From assembly GCA_913048145.1 (NCBI GenBank), contig CAJWVP010000192.1:1-5926 (forward strand): a DNA stretch of 5,926 nt. Reading direction: 5' to 3'. The notes below the pieces were generated by a model that saw only the letters and a program-made list of their open reading frames with translations, was not told the DNA's origin and ran no database searches. A program made the translations under genes and the position numbers. The DNA is from an uncultured Rhodospirillaceae bacterium. GTDB lineage: Bacteria > Pseudomonadota > Alphaproteobacteria > Rhodospirillales > Casp-alpha2. Below are positions 1 through 5,926 of the stretch, in pieces; position 1 is the first letter of the stretch; the number at the start of each line of letters is the position of its first letter.

Positions 1-90
1 AATGTATTCGAACCGCATGTCTTCGTCGTCGATTAGTTCCAGGTTGCCGACGAATTCGTCGTATTTCTCCAGATCAAGCAGTCCACTCAC
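1..90 (-). CDS. sufE: Probable SufE sulfur-transfer protein, N-terminal 30 codons only
   Basis: Starting at a GTG that overlaps the sufS stop (GTGA), an open frame runs to the left edge and encodes MSGLLDLEKYDEFVGNLELI followed by DDEDMRFEYI. The pattern of an acidic helix, then a short Asp-rich turn (DDEDMR) and an aromatic-Ile pair (FEYI), matches the start of SufE proteins, which usually continue into 'LG' and later a GCxSxVW motif holding the sulfur-accepting cysteine. That diagnostic part is outside the window. SufE takes persulfide from SufS, stimulates its activity and delivers sulfur to SufB, so its position directly after sufS fits well. With only 30 residues the family call rests on pattern and context. 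An unrelated small SUF-associated protein cannot be fully excluded. Confidence 0.7.
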   Translation of the reverse strand, partial: MSGLLDLEKYDEFVGNLELIDDEDMRFEYI

Positions 91-1361
91 GACAACATTT
101 CCTTTGCCTTCCGGATGCCGGCGACCAAAGCGTCGACGTCGGCGCGGTTATTGTAAAGACCGAAGGAGGCGCGAACCGTGCCTTCAATCCCCATGCGATC
201 CATCAAGGGCTCGGCGCAATGCTGGCCAACCCGTGTAGCCACGCCCTGGCGATCCAGAACCGCGGCGACATCAAACGGGTGCAGACCATCCACCAAGAAC
301 GAAATGATGGCGGCTTTGTCCGGTACGGTCCCAACTTCACGGTATCCCTCAATATCAGCCAACTGCTGGTGGGCGTAAGCCAAGATACCGTTTTCATGCG
401 CGGCAATACTCTTCATTCCCAACTCTTCCACGTACTTCACGGCGGCGCCCAATCCGATCGCCTGAACAATCGGCGGCGTTCCGGCTTCGAAGCGGTGTGG
501 CGGTTCCTGGAACGTCGTTTTTTCAAAGGTTACCCGGACAATCATGTCGCCACCACCTTGGTAAGGGGGCATGGAATCCAGCACGTCGGCCTTGCCGTAT
601 AGAATACCGACGCCACTCGGTCCGTAGAGCTTGTGCCCAGTCCAGCCGTAGAAATCTACGTCCAGATCCTGAACGTCCACGCCCTGGTGGACGATGCCCT
701 GGGCACCATCCACAAGAACCTTGGCGCCACGTTGGTGGACGATTTTGGTCAGCTCCTTGATGGGAACCCGCGTACCGAGGACATTCGACACCTCGGTGAT
801 GGCGACGAGTTTGGTCCGGGAGCTGAGGCAGGCCTCAAAGTCTTCCAGATGGAACGAGCCGTCATCACGGACCGGTGCGACCTTTATGATAATACCCTTC
901 TCCTCGCGTAGCATCTGCCAGGGCACGATGTTTGCGTGGTGCTCCATTTCGGAGACGATTACCTCGTCACCTTCTTTGAGGAATTTGCGGCCCCAGGTCC
1001 CCGCGACGAGGTTGATGGATTCAGTAACGCTTGACGTTATGACGATATTTTTGTCCGACGGCGCGTTCATGAATTTAGCGATGATGACACGCGCTTCTTC
1101 ATAGGCATCTGTTGCCCGTTGGCTCAGATAGTGCGCGCCCCGATGCACATTGGAATAATAGGATTCATACGCCTCGCGGATACAGTCAATGACCACTCGC
1201 GGCTTTTGGGCACTGGCTCCTGAGTCAAAAAACACTAGAGGTTTGCCATACACCTCACGCGACAGGATTGGAAAGTCGGCACGGACCTTATCCACATCAA
1301 ACGCGGAGACAGAATTACCGCCAGTCCCAAAAGGCTCGGTCAGGGCGCTTAGCTTATTCAT
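87..1361 (-). CDS. sufS: Group II cysteine desulfurase SufS
   Basis: SufS is a PLP enzyme that cleaves L-cysteine to alanine and forms a persulfide on its active-site cysteine. In the E. coli-type pathway this is passed to SufE and then to SufB. The 424 residues show the group II set in order: FDVDKVRADFPIL (21-33), NVHRGAHYLS (71-80), the PLP-stacking histidine region EMEHHANIVPWQML (138-151), DGAQ with Asp218, the PLP lysine 244 in GWTGHKLYGPSGVGILYG, RFEAGTP (290-296), the catalytic Cys382 in RVGQHCAEPLM, and TVRASFGLYN with Arg397. The protein has about 18 more N-terminal residues than E. coli SufS (406). No other Met codon occurs near the N-terminus, and the ATG overlaps the sufD stop as ATGA, so I keep this start. 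A GAGGAG lies 11 nt upstream and a second GAGGA directly abuts the ATG. The TGA stop overlaps the GTG of the next gene, which implies coupled translation of the probable SufS-SufE pair. Confidence 0.97.
   Translation of the reverse strand: MNKLSALTEPFGTGGNSVSAFDVDKVRADFPILSREVYGKPLVFFDSGASAQKPRVVIDCIREAYESYYSNVHRGAHYLSQRATDAYEEARVIIAKFMNAPSDKNIVITSSVTESINLVAGTWGRKFLKEGDEVIVSEMEHHANIVPWQMLREEKGIIIKVAPVRDDGSFHLEDFEACLSSRTKLVAITEVSNVLGTRVPIKELTKIVHQRGAKVLVDGAQGIVHQGVDVQDLDVDFYGWTGHKLYGPSGVGILYGKADVLDSMPPYQGGGDMIVRVTFEKTTFQEPPHRFEAGTPPIVQAIGLGAAVKYVEELGMKSIAAHENGILAYAHQQLADIEGYREVGTVPDKAAIISFLVDGLHPFDVAAVLDRQGVATRVGQHCAEPLMDRMGIEGTVRASFGLYNNRADVDALVAGIRKAKEMLS
100..105 (-). promoter_or_regulatory. 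Ribosome binding site of the probable sufE (AAAGGA)
   Basis: AAAGGA lies inside the last codons of sufS, 9 nt ahead of the GTG at 90. It is a good site at a normal spacing and supports GTG as the start. The next in-frame Met codon is codon 25, which would remove most of the recognisable N-terminus. Confidence 0.6.
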
Positions 1362-2710
1362 TCCTCAGTCCACTCCTCGGCTAGAAAACATTTTGCTGGC
1401 AGCCAGTGAACCACCTTGCTCATCATAGCCTCACGCACCGCATCACACTTGATTTCATCCAAGGCGCCAGCAACGAAGGATTGGATCAGAAGATTGCGTG
1501 CCAATGCTTCTGGAATACCGCGCGAACGCAGATAGAAAAGCGCCGTTTCGTCCAACTGTCCCGTCGTCGCGCCATGCGAACATTTGACATCGTCGGCATA
1601 AATTTCCAACTCCGGCTTAGCGTCCATCTCCGCCTTGTCCGACAATAGCAGCACATTAGACAATTGGTGCCCATCAGTGCCTTGTGCATCCTTGTGAACC
1701 ACGATGCGGCCTTGGAACACCCCGCGGGATTCATCATCAAGAATACCCTTGAAAACTTCCGAGCAGGTGGTGTGTGGCACCGCGTGCTCGATAACCGTGG
1801 TGTTATCGCAATGCTCGCGCCCCTTCATCAGGTAGGCTCCGTTGAGAGCGCAATGACCGCCCTCGCCTTCCAGGCGGGCAAAGACTTCCGTCCTAGATAG
1901 ACGGCCACCGATGTGCAAACCGAACCCGTCGTAGGTCGCATCCCGGCCGATCCGCACATGCAAACTGCCTAGATGCGTAGCCTGCATGTTTTCCGACTGC
2001 ACTCGGTAATGGCGCAGGATGGCTGCATCTCCCACGTCCACTTCCGTGACGGCGTTGGCAAGGTATGCGCTTACGCCGAGGCCCGCATGCAATTTTACCA
2101 GCGTTGCCTGGCTGGCCTCCTCCATAACGATCAAGTTGCGCGGATAGCATGCGACTGGCTCTTCGGTGAGGCCCGCGATGAAGATCATCTGGATGGGCTG
2201 CTCAACCACAACCCCGCGCCGAACGTGAACGACGACCCCAGAATTCATCATCGCCGTGTTTAACGCCACCAGCGGTTGCCCTTCAAGGCTCCCGATGCGT
2301 CCCAAATGCGTCTCAACCCACTCAGGATCTCGCGCCACGGCGGCGCCGAGGGATTCAACCGTCACCCCTTCCGTCAAATTATCGAGGCATGAAAGATCCG
2401 AGCGCATGAACCCGTTGACGAAAACAATTCGCGGACAGCCCAAACCGGACGGCAGCACCGTAGGCACCTGATCGATATAGGCTTCGCGATCAGCAAGTGT
2501 TACAGGACGGAACGTCGTGTCCTCAAGCGGACGCAGGCGAGTGTACTTCCAAGACTCCACCTTGGGCCCCGGCAGGCCGATGTCTTCGAACTGCCCTATC
2601 CCGCTGCGGCGAAGCGAGTCGAGCCACGGCAAATCGTTACCGGCAAGCGTCGCGCGGATTGCTTCGAAACCGGAAACAAAATTTTCGACGGGATTGATCT
2701 TCTGGCTCAT
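1358..2710 (-). CDS. sufD: Fe-S cluster assembly protein SufD
   Basis: SufD is a paralogue of SufB and pairs with it in the SufBC2D scaffold, where it is linked to iron acquisition and to stabilising the complex. I choose the ATG at 2710, giving 450 residues beginning MSQKINPVENF. A TTG at 2722 and an ATG at 2716 are in frame upstream, but both sit on or against the ribosome binding site. The N-terminal helical part includes the family element GLPGPKVESWKYTRLRPL (45-62). The beta-helix core follows, then the hallmark KPELEIYADDVKCSHGATTGQLDE (365-388). Cys377 and His379 match the conserved Cys358 and His360 of E. coli SufD by my alignment from memory. The C-terminal helical domain contains ALFYLRSRGIP. 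The last residues (about 438-450, AKCFLAEEWTEE) look like a short extra tail, encoded where the gene approaches sufS. The TGA stop overlaps the sufS ATG as ATGA. The frame is intact. Confidence 0.96.
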   Translation of the reverse strand: MSQKINPVENFVSGFEAIRATLAGNDLPWLDSLRRSGIGQFEDIGLPGPKVESWKYTRLRPLEDTTFRPVTLADREAYIDQVPTVLPSGLGCPRIVFVNGFMRSDLSCLDNLTEGVTVESLGAAVARDPEWVETHLGRIGSLEGQPLVALNTAMMNSGVVVHVRRGVVVEQPIQMIFIAGLTEEPVACYPRNLIVMEEASQATLVKLHAGLGVSAYLANAVTEVDVGDAAILRHYRVQSENMQATHLGSLHVRIGRDATYDGFGLHIGGRLSRTEVFARLEGEGGHCALNGAYLMKGREHCDNTTVIEHAVPHTTCSEVFKGILDDESRGVFQGRIVVHKDAQGTDGHQLSNVLLLSDKAEMDAKPELEIYADDVKCSHGATTGQLDETALFYLRSRGIPEALARNLLIQSFVAGALDEIKCDAVREAMMSKVVHWLPAKCFLAEEWTEE

Positions 2711-2716
2711 GGTCAT

Positions 2717-2720
2717 CCTC
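2717..2720 (-). promoter_or_regulatory. Ribosome binding site of sufD (GAGG), overlapping the sufC stop
   Basis: The coding-strand sequence is TTGAGGATGACCATGAGC. GAGG is 6 nt before the ATG at 2710 and directly abuts the ATG at 2716, so the spacing favours 2710 as the start. GAGG shares two bases with the sufC TGA stop, a layout that favours coupled translation. Confidence 0.65.
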
Positions 2721-3468
2721 AAGCCGCCGCTTCTGCGAACTCGGCGTAGCCATTTTTCTCCAACTCCAGCGCCAATGCCTTGCCGCCGCTGCGTTGGATA
2801 CGTCCTTTCGCCAAAACATGGACCTTGTCGGGCACAATATGATCCAACAGGCGCTGATAGTGCGTGATCACCAGTGTCGCGCGGTCTGGCGCGCGGAGCG
2901 CATTCACGCCATCGGCCACAATCTTGAGGGCGTCGATATCCAAGCCACTGTCCGTCTCGTCTAGGATCGCTAACGATGGGTTCAGCACCGCCATCTGAAG
3001 GACTTCGTTACGCTTCTTCTCTCCGCCGGAAAAGCCAACGTTGACGGCGCGCTTCAGCATGTCTTCGGAAATCCCAAGTTCTTTGGTCTTCTCGCGAACG
3101 ACTTTGAGGACCGCCATGGCGTCCAGTTCCTCTTCACCACGATGGCGGCGCACGGCATTAAGGGCTTCTTTAAGAAAGATAGTGTTGGCAACGCCGGGGA
3201 TTTCCACAGGATATTGAAAGGCCAGAAAAACGCCCTCACCGGCGCGTTCCTCTGGTGACAGATCCAGGAGGTTCTGTCCTTTATAGAGGATCTCCCCTTT
3301 CGTGACCTTATAGCCGTCCCTACCGGCCAATACGTAGGACAAGGTACTCTTTCCGGAGCCGTTAGGCCCCATGATCGCATGGGTTTCGCCGGCATTGATC
3401 TCCAGGCTCAACCCTTTGAGGATTTCGGTTCCGTCAACCGCAGCATGAAGATTTTTGATTTCCAACAT
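2719..3468 (-). CDS. sufC: Fe-S cluster assembly ATPase SufC
   Basis: SufC is an ABC-type ATPase without a membrane partner. A SufC dimer binds SufB and SufD, and ATP-driven dimerisation is thought to open the SufB-SufD interface for cluster assembly. The 249-residue product has the family's usual length. All ATP-site elements are present in order: Walker A GPNGSGKST (34-42), Q-loop glutamine 85 in FLAFQYP, ABC signature FSGGEKKR (146-153), Walker B LAILDE (166-171) running into the SufC-typical DETDSGLDIDAL, and switch His203. FSGGEKKRNE and ETDSGLDIDALK separate SufC from ordinary transporter ATPases. The ATG at 3468 starts the protein directly at MLEIKNLHA, as in homologues. The TGA stop (2721-2719) lies inside the ribosome binding region of sufD, so the two genes are probably translationally coupled. 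Confidence 0.98.
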   Translation of the reverse strand: MLEIKNLHAAVDGTEILKGLSLEINAGETHAIMGPNGSGKSTLSYVLAGRDGYKVTKGEILYKGQNLLDLSPEERAGEGVFLAFQYPVEIPGVANTIFLKEALNAVRRHRGEEELDAMAVLKVVREKTKELGISEDMLKRAVNVGFSGGEKKRNEVLQMAVLNPSLAILDETDSGLDIDALKIVADGVNALRAPDRATLVITHYQRLLDHIVPDKVHVLAKGRIQRSGGKALALELEKNGYAEFAEAAA

Positions 3469-3500
3469 GTGTCTGATGACCTTTTCTTTATTCGCGTCGC
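3469..3500 (-). promoter_or_regulatory. 32-nt sufB-sufC spacer with the sufC ribosome binding site
   Basis: The purine-rich stretch AATAAAGAAAAGG contains an AAAAGG Shine-Dalgarno-like site (3485-3480), 11 nt ahead of the sufC ATG at 3468. There is no hairpin or T-run that would act as a terminator, which fits co-transcription of sufB and sufC. Confidence 0.5.
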
Positions 3501-4958
3501 TTAGCCGACGCTGCCTTCCAGGCTAATTCCAACCAATTTTTGCGCCTCGACAGCGAATTCCATGGGCAGTTGCTGCAAGACATCGCGGCAAAAGCCGTTG
3601 ACCACCAGGGCCACGGCGGCTTCCTCGTCGATGCCGCGCTGGCGCAAGTAGAACAGTTGATCCTCGCTGATCTTCGAGGTCGTCGCTTCGTGTTCGACAA
3701 CAGCACCTTGGTTCTTGCTCTCTATATAAGGCACCGTATGAGCGCCGCAGGTATCTCCAATGAGCAGAGAATCACACTGAGTGTAGTTACGCGCACCGTT
3801 CGCCTTCGGGCCCATGCGCACCAGGCCGCGATAGGTCTGGTCCGACCGCCCCGCCGAGATCCCTTTGGAGATGATTCGCGAAGACGTATTCTTGCCCAAG
3901 TGGATCATCTTCGTGCCAGTATCTGCCTGCTGGCGGTTGTTAGTGATGGCGATCGAGTAGAACTCTCCTACCGAGTTTTCGCCCTGGAGAATGCAGCTCG
4001 GGTACTTCCAGGTAATTGCCGATCCGGTCTCCACCTGAGTCCAGGAAATCTTCGAGTTTCGACCCCGGCAGGCGCCACGCTTAGTCACGAAATTATAGAT
4101 TCCCCCGCGTCCCTCCTCGTCGCCGGGATACCAGTTCTGAACCGTGGAGTATTTGATCTCCGCATCGTCCAAGGTGATGAGCTCGACGACGGCGGCATGC
4201 AGCTGATGCTCATCCCGCATTGGCGCTGTGCAGCCCTCCAAGTAGCTCACGTAAGAGCCCTCGTCAGCGATAATCAGAGTGCGCTCGAATTGACCTGTAT
4301 TTTCCGCATTAATGCGGAAGTAGGTGGAGAGCTCCATGGGGCAACGCACGCCCTTCGGGATAAAGACGAAGGAGCCGTCGGTGAAGACGGCCGCATTCAA
4401 GCAGGCGTGCTTGTTGTCCGTGTAGGGCACGACGCTGCCAAGGTATTTTTGGACTAAATCCGGGCAACGTTCGATCGCCTCCGACATAGGACAAAAGATG
4501 ACCCCCACTTCTTCTAGCTTCGCCTTAAAGGTGGTTGCCACAGAAACAGAATCAAAGACCGCATCGACGGCGACGCCGGCCAAACGCTCCTGTTCTTGAA
4601 GCGGGATCCCCAGTTTCTCGTAGGTGGCTAGGAGTTCCGGGTCAACCTCATCCAGGCTTTTCGGCTTATCAGCCATAGATTTTGGCGCCGAGTAGTAATA
4701 AGAATCCTGATAATTGATAGCGGGAAATTCGGGTTTCTGCCATTCGGGCTCGGGCATGGTCAGCCAGTGGCGATAAGCCTTAAGCCGGCTTTCCAGCATC
4801 CACTCCGGCTCCTTCTTCTTCGCGGAAATGAACCGGATGATATCTTCGTTCAGCCCCTTAGGCGCACTCTCGGTTTCAATATCCGTGACAAAGCCGTACT
4901 TGTAGCCATCATCGGCATATTCTTGAACCTGCTGGGCTGTCTCTAGCGTGGCGGCCAT
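3501..4958 (-). CDS. sufB: Fe-S cluster assembly scaffold protein SufB
   Basis: SufB is the cytosolic scaffold subunit of the SufBC2D complex. It receives persulfide sulfur from the SufS-SufE relay and assembles a cluster with SufD and the SufC ATPase. The 485-residue product is full length (the E. coli protein is about 495). An N-terminal helical region (about 1-130) is followed by the beta-helix core and a C-terminal helical domain. Family hallmarks include YFRINAENTGQFERTLI (213-229), the EGCTAP segment with Cys243, TQCDSLLIGDTCGAHTVPYIE (393-413) and VEHEATTSKI (421-430). By my alignment from memory, Cys395 corresponds to the essential E. coli Cys405, Cys243 to the sulfur-accepting Cys254, and Glu422-His423-Glu424 to the cluster-binding region around His433-Glu434. 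The first cysteine is at 156, so the cysteine-rich N-terminal motif found in some enterobacterial SufB proteins is absent. The ATG start has an AAGGA site 11 nt upstream, and the stop is TAA, 32 nt before sufC. No frameshift is seen. Confidence 0.98.
   Translation of the reverse strand: MAATLETAQQVQEYADDGYKYGFVTDIETESAPKGLNEDIIRFISAKKKEPEWMLESRLKAYRHWLTMPEPEWQKPEFPAINYQDSYYYSAPKSMADKPKSLDEVDPELLATYEKLGIPLQEQERLAGVAVDAVFDSVSVATTFKAKLEEVGVIFCPMSEAIERCPDLVQKYLGSVVPYTDNKHACLNAAVFTDGSFVFIPKGVRCPMELSTYFRINAENTGQFERTLIIADEGSYVSYLEGCTAPMRDEHQLHAAVVELITLDDAEIKYSTVQNWYPGDEEGRGGIYNFVTKRGACRGRNSKISWTQVETGSAITWKYPSCILQGENSVGEFYSIAITNNRQQADTGTKMIHLGKNTSSRIISKGISAGRSDQTYRGLVRMGPKANGARNYTQCDSLLIGDTCGAHTVPYIESKNQGAVVEHEATTSKISEDQLFYLRQRGIDEEAAVALVVNGFCRDVLQQLPMEFAVEAQKLVGISLEGSVG
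4302..4319. repeat. Perfect 18-bp palindrome inside sufB
   Basis: TTCCGCATTAATGCGGAA reads the same on both strands without a mismatch. On the sufB coding strand it is codon-aligned and encodes Phe-Arg-Ile-Asn-Ala-Glu (residues 214-219), a conserved SufB stretch. In mRNA it could fold as a 7-bp stem with a UUAA loop. Whether it has a role is unknown. The conserved protein sequence plus codon choice could produce it by chance. Confidence 0.6.
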
Positions 4959-5001
4959 GTTTATGCTTATCCTTAATCCTATACGTATCCGTTGCGCCGC
5001 C
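4959..5001 (-). other. 43-nt spacer between the NifS-like gene and sufB
   Basis: This is the longest gap in the window. On the coding strand it is A/T-richer than the genes around it. It contains an 8-bp palindrome ATACGTAT (4981-4988) and three GGAT words, the last being part of the sufB ribosome binding site. No stem followed by a T-run is present, so I see no terminator. No pair of -35/-10 boxes is convincing. The simplest reading is read-through transcription from the upstream gene. Confidence 0.5.
4970..4974 (-). promoter_or_regulatory. Ribosome binding site of sufB (AAGGA)
   Basis: AAGGA lies 11 nt ahead of the ATG at 4958, a slightly long spacing. No better in-frame start is close by, and the protein begins in the way expected for alphaproteobacterial SufB, so the site supports that start. 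Confidence 0.55.
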
Positions 5002-5926
5002 TTATGCGGCAGTTTCCTGTACCGAGTCGACGTGGATCATCTTTCGCCAGGCATTAATAAAAGCGTCCACATCCTCCGCTTTAGAATTCCATCCGAAACT
5101 CACCCGAATCGCCGTGGTCGCGACCTCGGGATCAACCTTCATGGAATCCAGGACGTGCGACGGCTCGACCTTGCCGGCGGCGCATGCCGAGCCGGCACTC
5201 ACGGCCACGCCATCCAGATCCAAATTCATGACCTGCGTGTCGCTACGCACACCAGGCAACGAGAAGTTACTTGTGTTCGTCAAGCGCGGCGCCCTGGCGG
5301 AGAAGATCTCTGAGCCTGGTGACAACTCCAAGACCCGGCGTTCCAATTCGTCGCGGTATACGGCGAGCCGGGCTCCCGTCTCCGACCATGTATCCTTGGC
5401 AATCTGGGCGGCGACACCGAACCCGACAATGCCGGCAACGTTCTCCGTACCGGCCCGCAAACCATGCTCCTGGCCGCCGCCGGTCAACAGACTGCGCAGT
5501 GGCGTACCATCACGACGAACCAATACGCCGATGCCCTGCGGGCCGCCGATTTTGTGCGCCGAAAGCGCCATGTAGTCGACGTCCCAGGCGGGGAAATCAA
5601 CTTCAATCTTACCGGCGGCCTGCACCGCATCACAAAGCACTGAGGCCCCGTGAGCGTGGGCAATGTCGGCGACCTCTCGAACCGGCTGCAAGACCCCGGT
5701 TTCATTATTTGCGGCCATCACACAGACAAGCGCCGGATCCTCATCCTCAGCCAACCGATCCGCCAATGCTCCCAAATCCACAACGCCCTGGTCGTCGACG
5801 GGGAGAAGGTGGGAATTGCCAGTCCGCAGTAAAGTCGTTTTCAAGACCGCCGAATGCTCGGTTTCCGTGCTCATCACTCGCTTACGGCCTGATCCCATGA
5901 TCGCCAGATTGTCGGCTTCCGATCCA
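5002..5926 (-). CDS. NifS/IscS-like group I cysteine desulfurase, 5' end cut off by window edge
   Basis: This is a PLP-dependent class V aminotransferase-fold enzyme, expected to convert L-cysteine to alanine and hold the released sulfur as a cysteine persulfide for Fe-S cluster assembly. The visible 307 residues begin inside the GSEADNLAI motif near the cofactor site, so roughly the first 70 residues lie beyond the right edge. The Met codon at 5898 is internal, because conserved family sequence continues upstream of it in frame. The PLP lysine is in SAHKIGGPQG (AAA at 5553-5551). The substrate-binding stretch GGGQEHGLRAGTEN follows. The catalytic cysteine is in SAGSACAAGKVEPSHVL (TGC at 5184-5182). 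The Cys-loop form places it in group I, apart from SufS. The C-terminus ends INAWRKMIHVDSVQETAA and lacks the tail with which classical IscS docks IscU, so I call it NifS-like and give no symbol. It ends in TAA 43 nt before sufB, consistent with the first or second gene of the operon. The enzyme class is secure; its sulfur acceptor is unknown. Confidence 0.93.
   Translation of the reverse strand, partial: GSEADNLAIMGSGRKRVMSTETEHSAVLKTTLLRTGNSHLLPVDDQGVVDLGALADRLAEDEDPALVCVMAANNETGVLQPVREVADIAHAHGASVLCDAVQAAGKIEVDFPAWDVDYMALSAHKIGGPQGIGVLVRRDGTPLRSLLTGGGQEHGLRAGTENVAGIVGFGVAAQIAKDTWSETGARLAVYRDELERRVLELSPGSEIFSARAPRLTNTSNFSLPGVRSDTQVMNLDLDGVAVSAGSACAAGKVEPSHVLDSMKVDPEVATTAIRVSFGWNSKAEDVDAFINAWRKMIHVDSVQETAA

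Noticed and set aside
219..1104. Several 90-136-codon plus-strand frames opposite sufS
   Set aside because: They overlap one another and the conserved sufS catalytic regions, and show no domain I recognise.
3469..3500. A terminator or separate promoter between sufB and sufC
   Set aside because: No inverted repeat with a T-run and no recognisable promoter boxes are present in the 32 nt. The A-rich stretch is explained by the sufC ribosome binding region.
3540..4457. A 305-codon open frame on the plus strand opposite sufB
   Set aside because: It lies wholly within the intact, strongly conserved sufB and its translation resembles no family I recognise. Long antisense frames are common opposite G+C-rich genes. 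I treat it as a shadow of sufB.
5898..5898. Met codon at 5898 as the true start of the NifS-like gene
   Set aside because: The frame is open to the window edge, and the residues upstream (GSEADNLAI) are a conserved motif of the family, so the start lies outside the window.
5271..5900. A 209-codon plus-strand frame opposite the NifS-like gene
   Set aside because: Its product is dominated by Arg, Pro and Ser, as expected from reading a G+C-rich gene in the wrong frame, and it overlaps clear desulfurase motifs.
1..5926. A new defence system, mobile element, CRISPR array or RNA gene
   Set aside because: The window is fully accounted for by contiguous suf genes. I saw no transposase, direct-repeat array, tRNA-like fold or abrupt change in composition.

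Overview
The window is the interior of a SUF-type iron-sulfur cluster assembly operon, read entirely on the minus strand (right to left). In transcription order it holds the 3' part of a NifS/IscS-like group I cysteine desulfurase (open at the right edge), sufB, sufC, sufD, sufS (group II cysteine desulfurase), and the first 30 codons of a probable sufE (open at the left edge). Nearly every base is coding. The only gaps are 43 nt before sufB, 32 nt before sufC and 8 nt before sufD. sufD-sufS and sufS-sufE overlap by 4 nt (ATGA and GTGA). No stretch over 300 nt lacks a gene. I saw no RNA gene, mobile element, CRISPR array, terminator or convincing promoter.

The order NifS-like desulfurase - sufB - sufC - sufD - sufS is typical of Alphaproteobacteria, and the SufB and SufS sequences read as alphaproteobacterial. 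The DNA is moderately G+C-rich by eye. I infer an alphaproteobacterium or close relative but cannot name a genus. By analogy, an Rrf2/IscR-type regulator would be expected upstream, beyond the right edge, and sufT/sufA-type genes downstream, beyond the left edge. None of these is visible here.

The genes make one working unit. SufS takes sulfur from L-cysteine as a persulfide and SufE would relay it to the SufBCD scaffold. The SufC ATPase drives rearrangement of the SufB-SufD pair, which builds the Fe-S cluster. The NifS-like enzyme at the head of the operon is a second possible sulfur source whose acceptor cannot be told from this window.

All five main genes are intact over the visible region and keep their key catalytic or binding residues. 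This is an ordinary, well-conserved housekeeping region and I do not see a new biological system. Points worth a second look are the pairing of two desulfurase types with sufE, the corrected sufD start, a perfect 18-bp palindrome inside sufB, and the short spacer before sufB.
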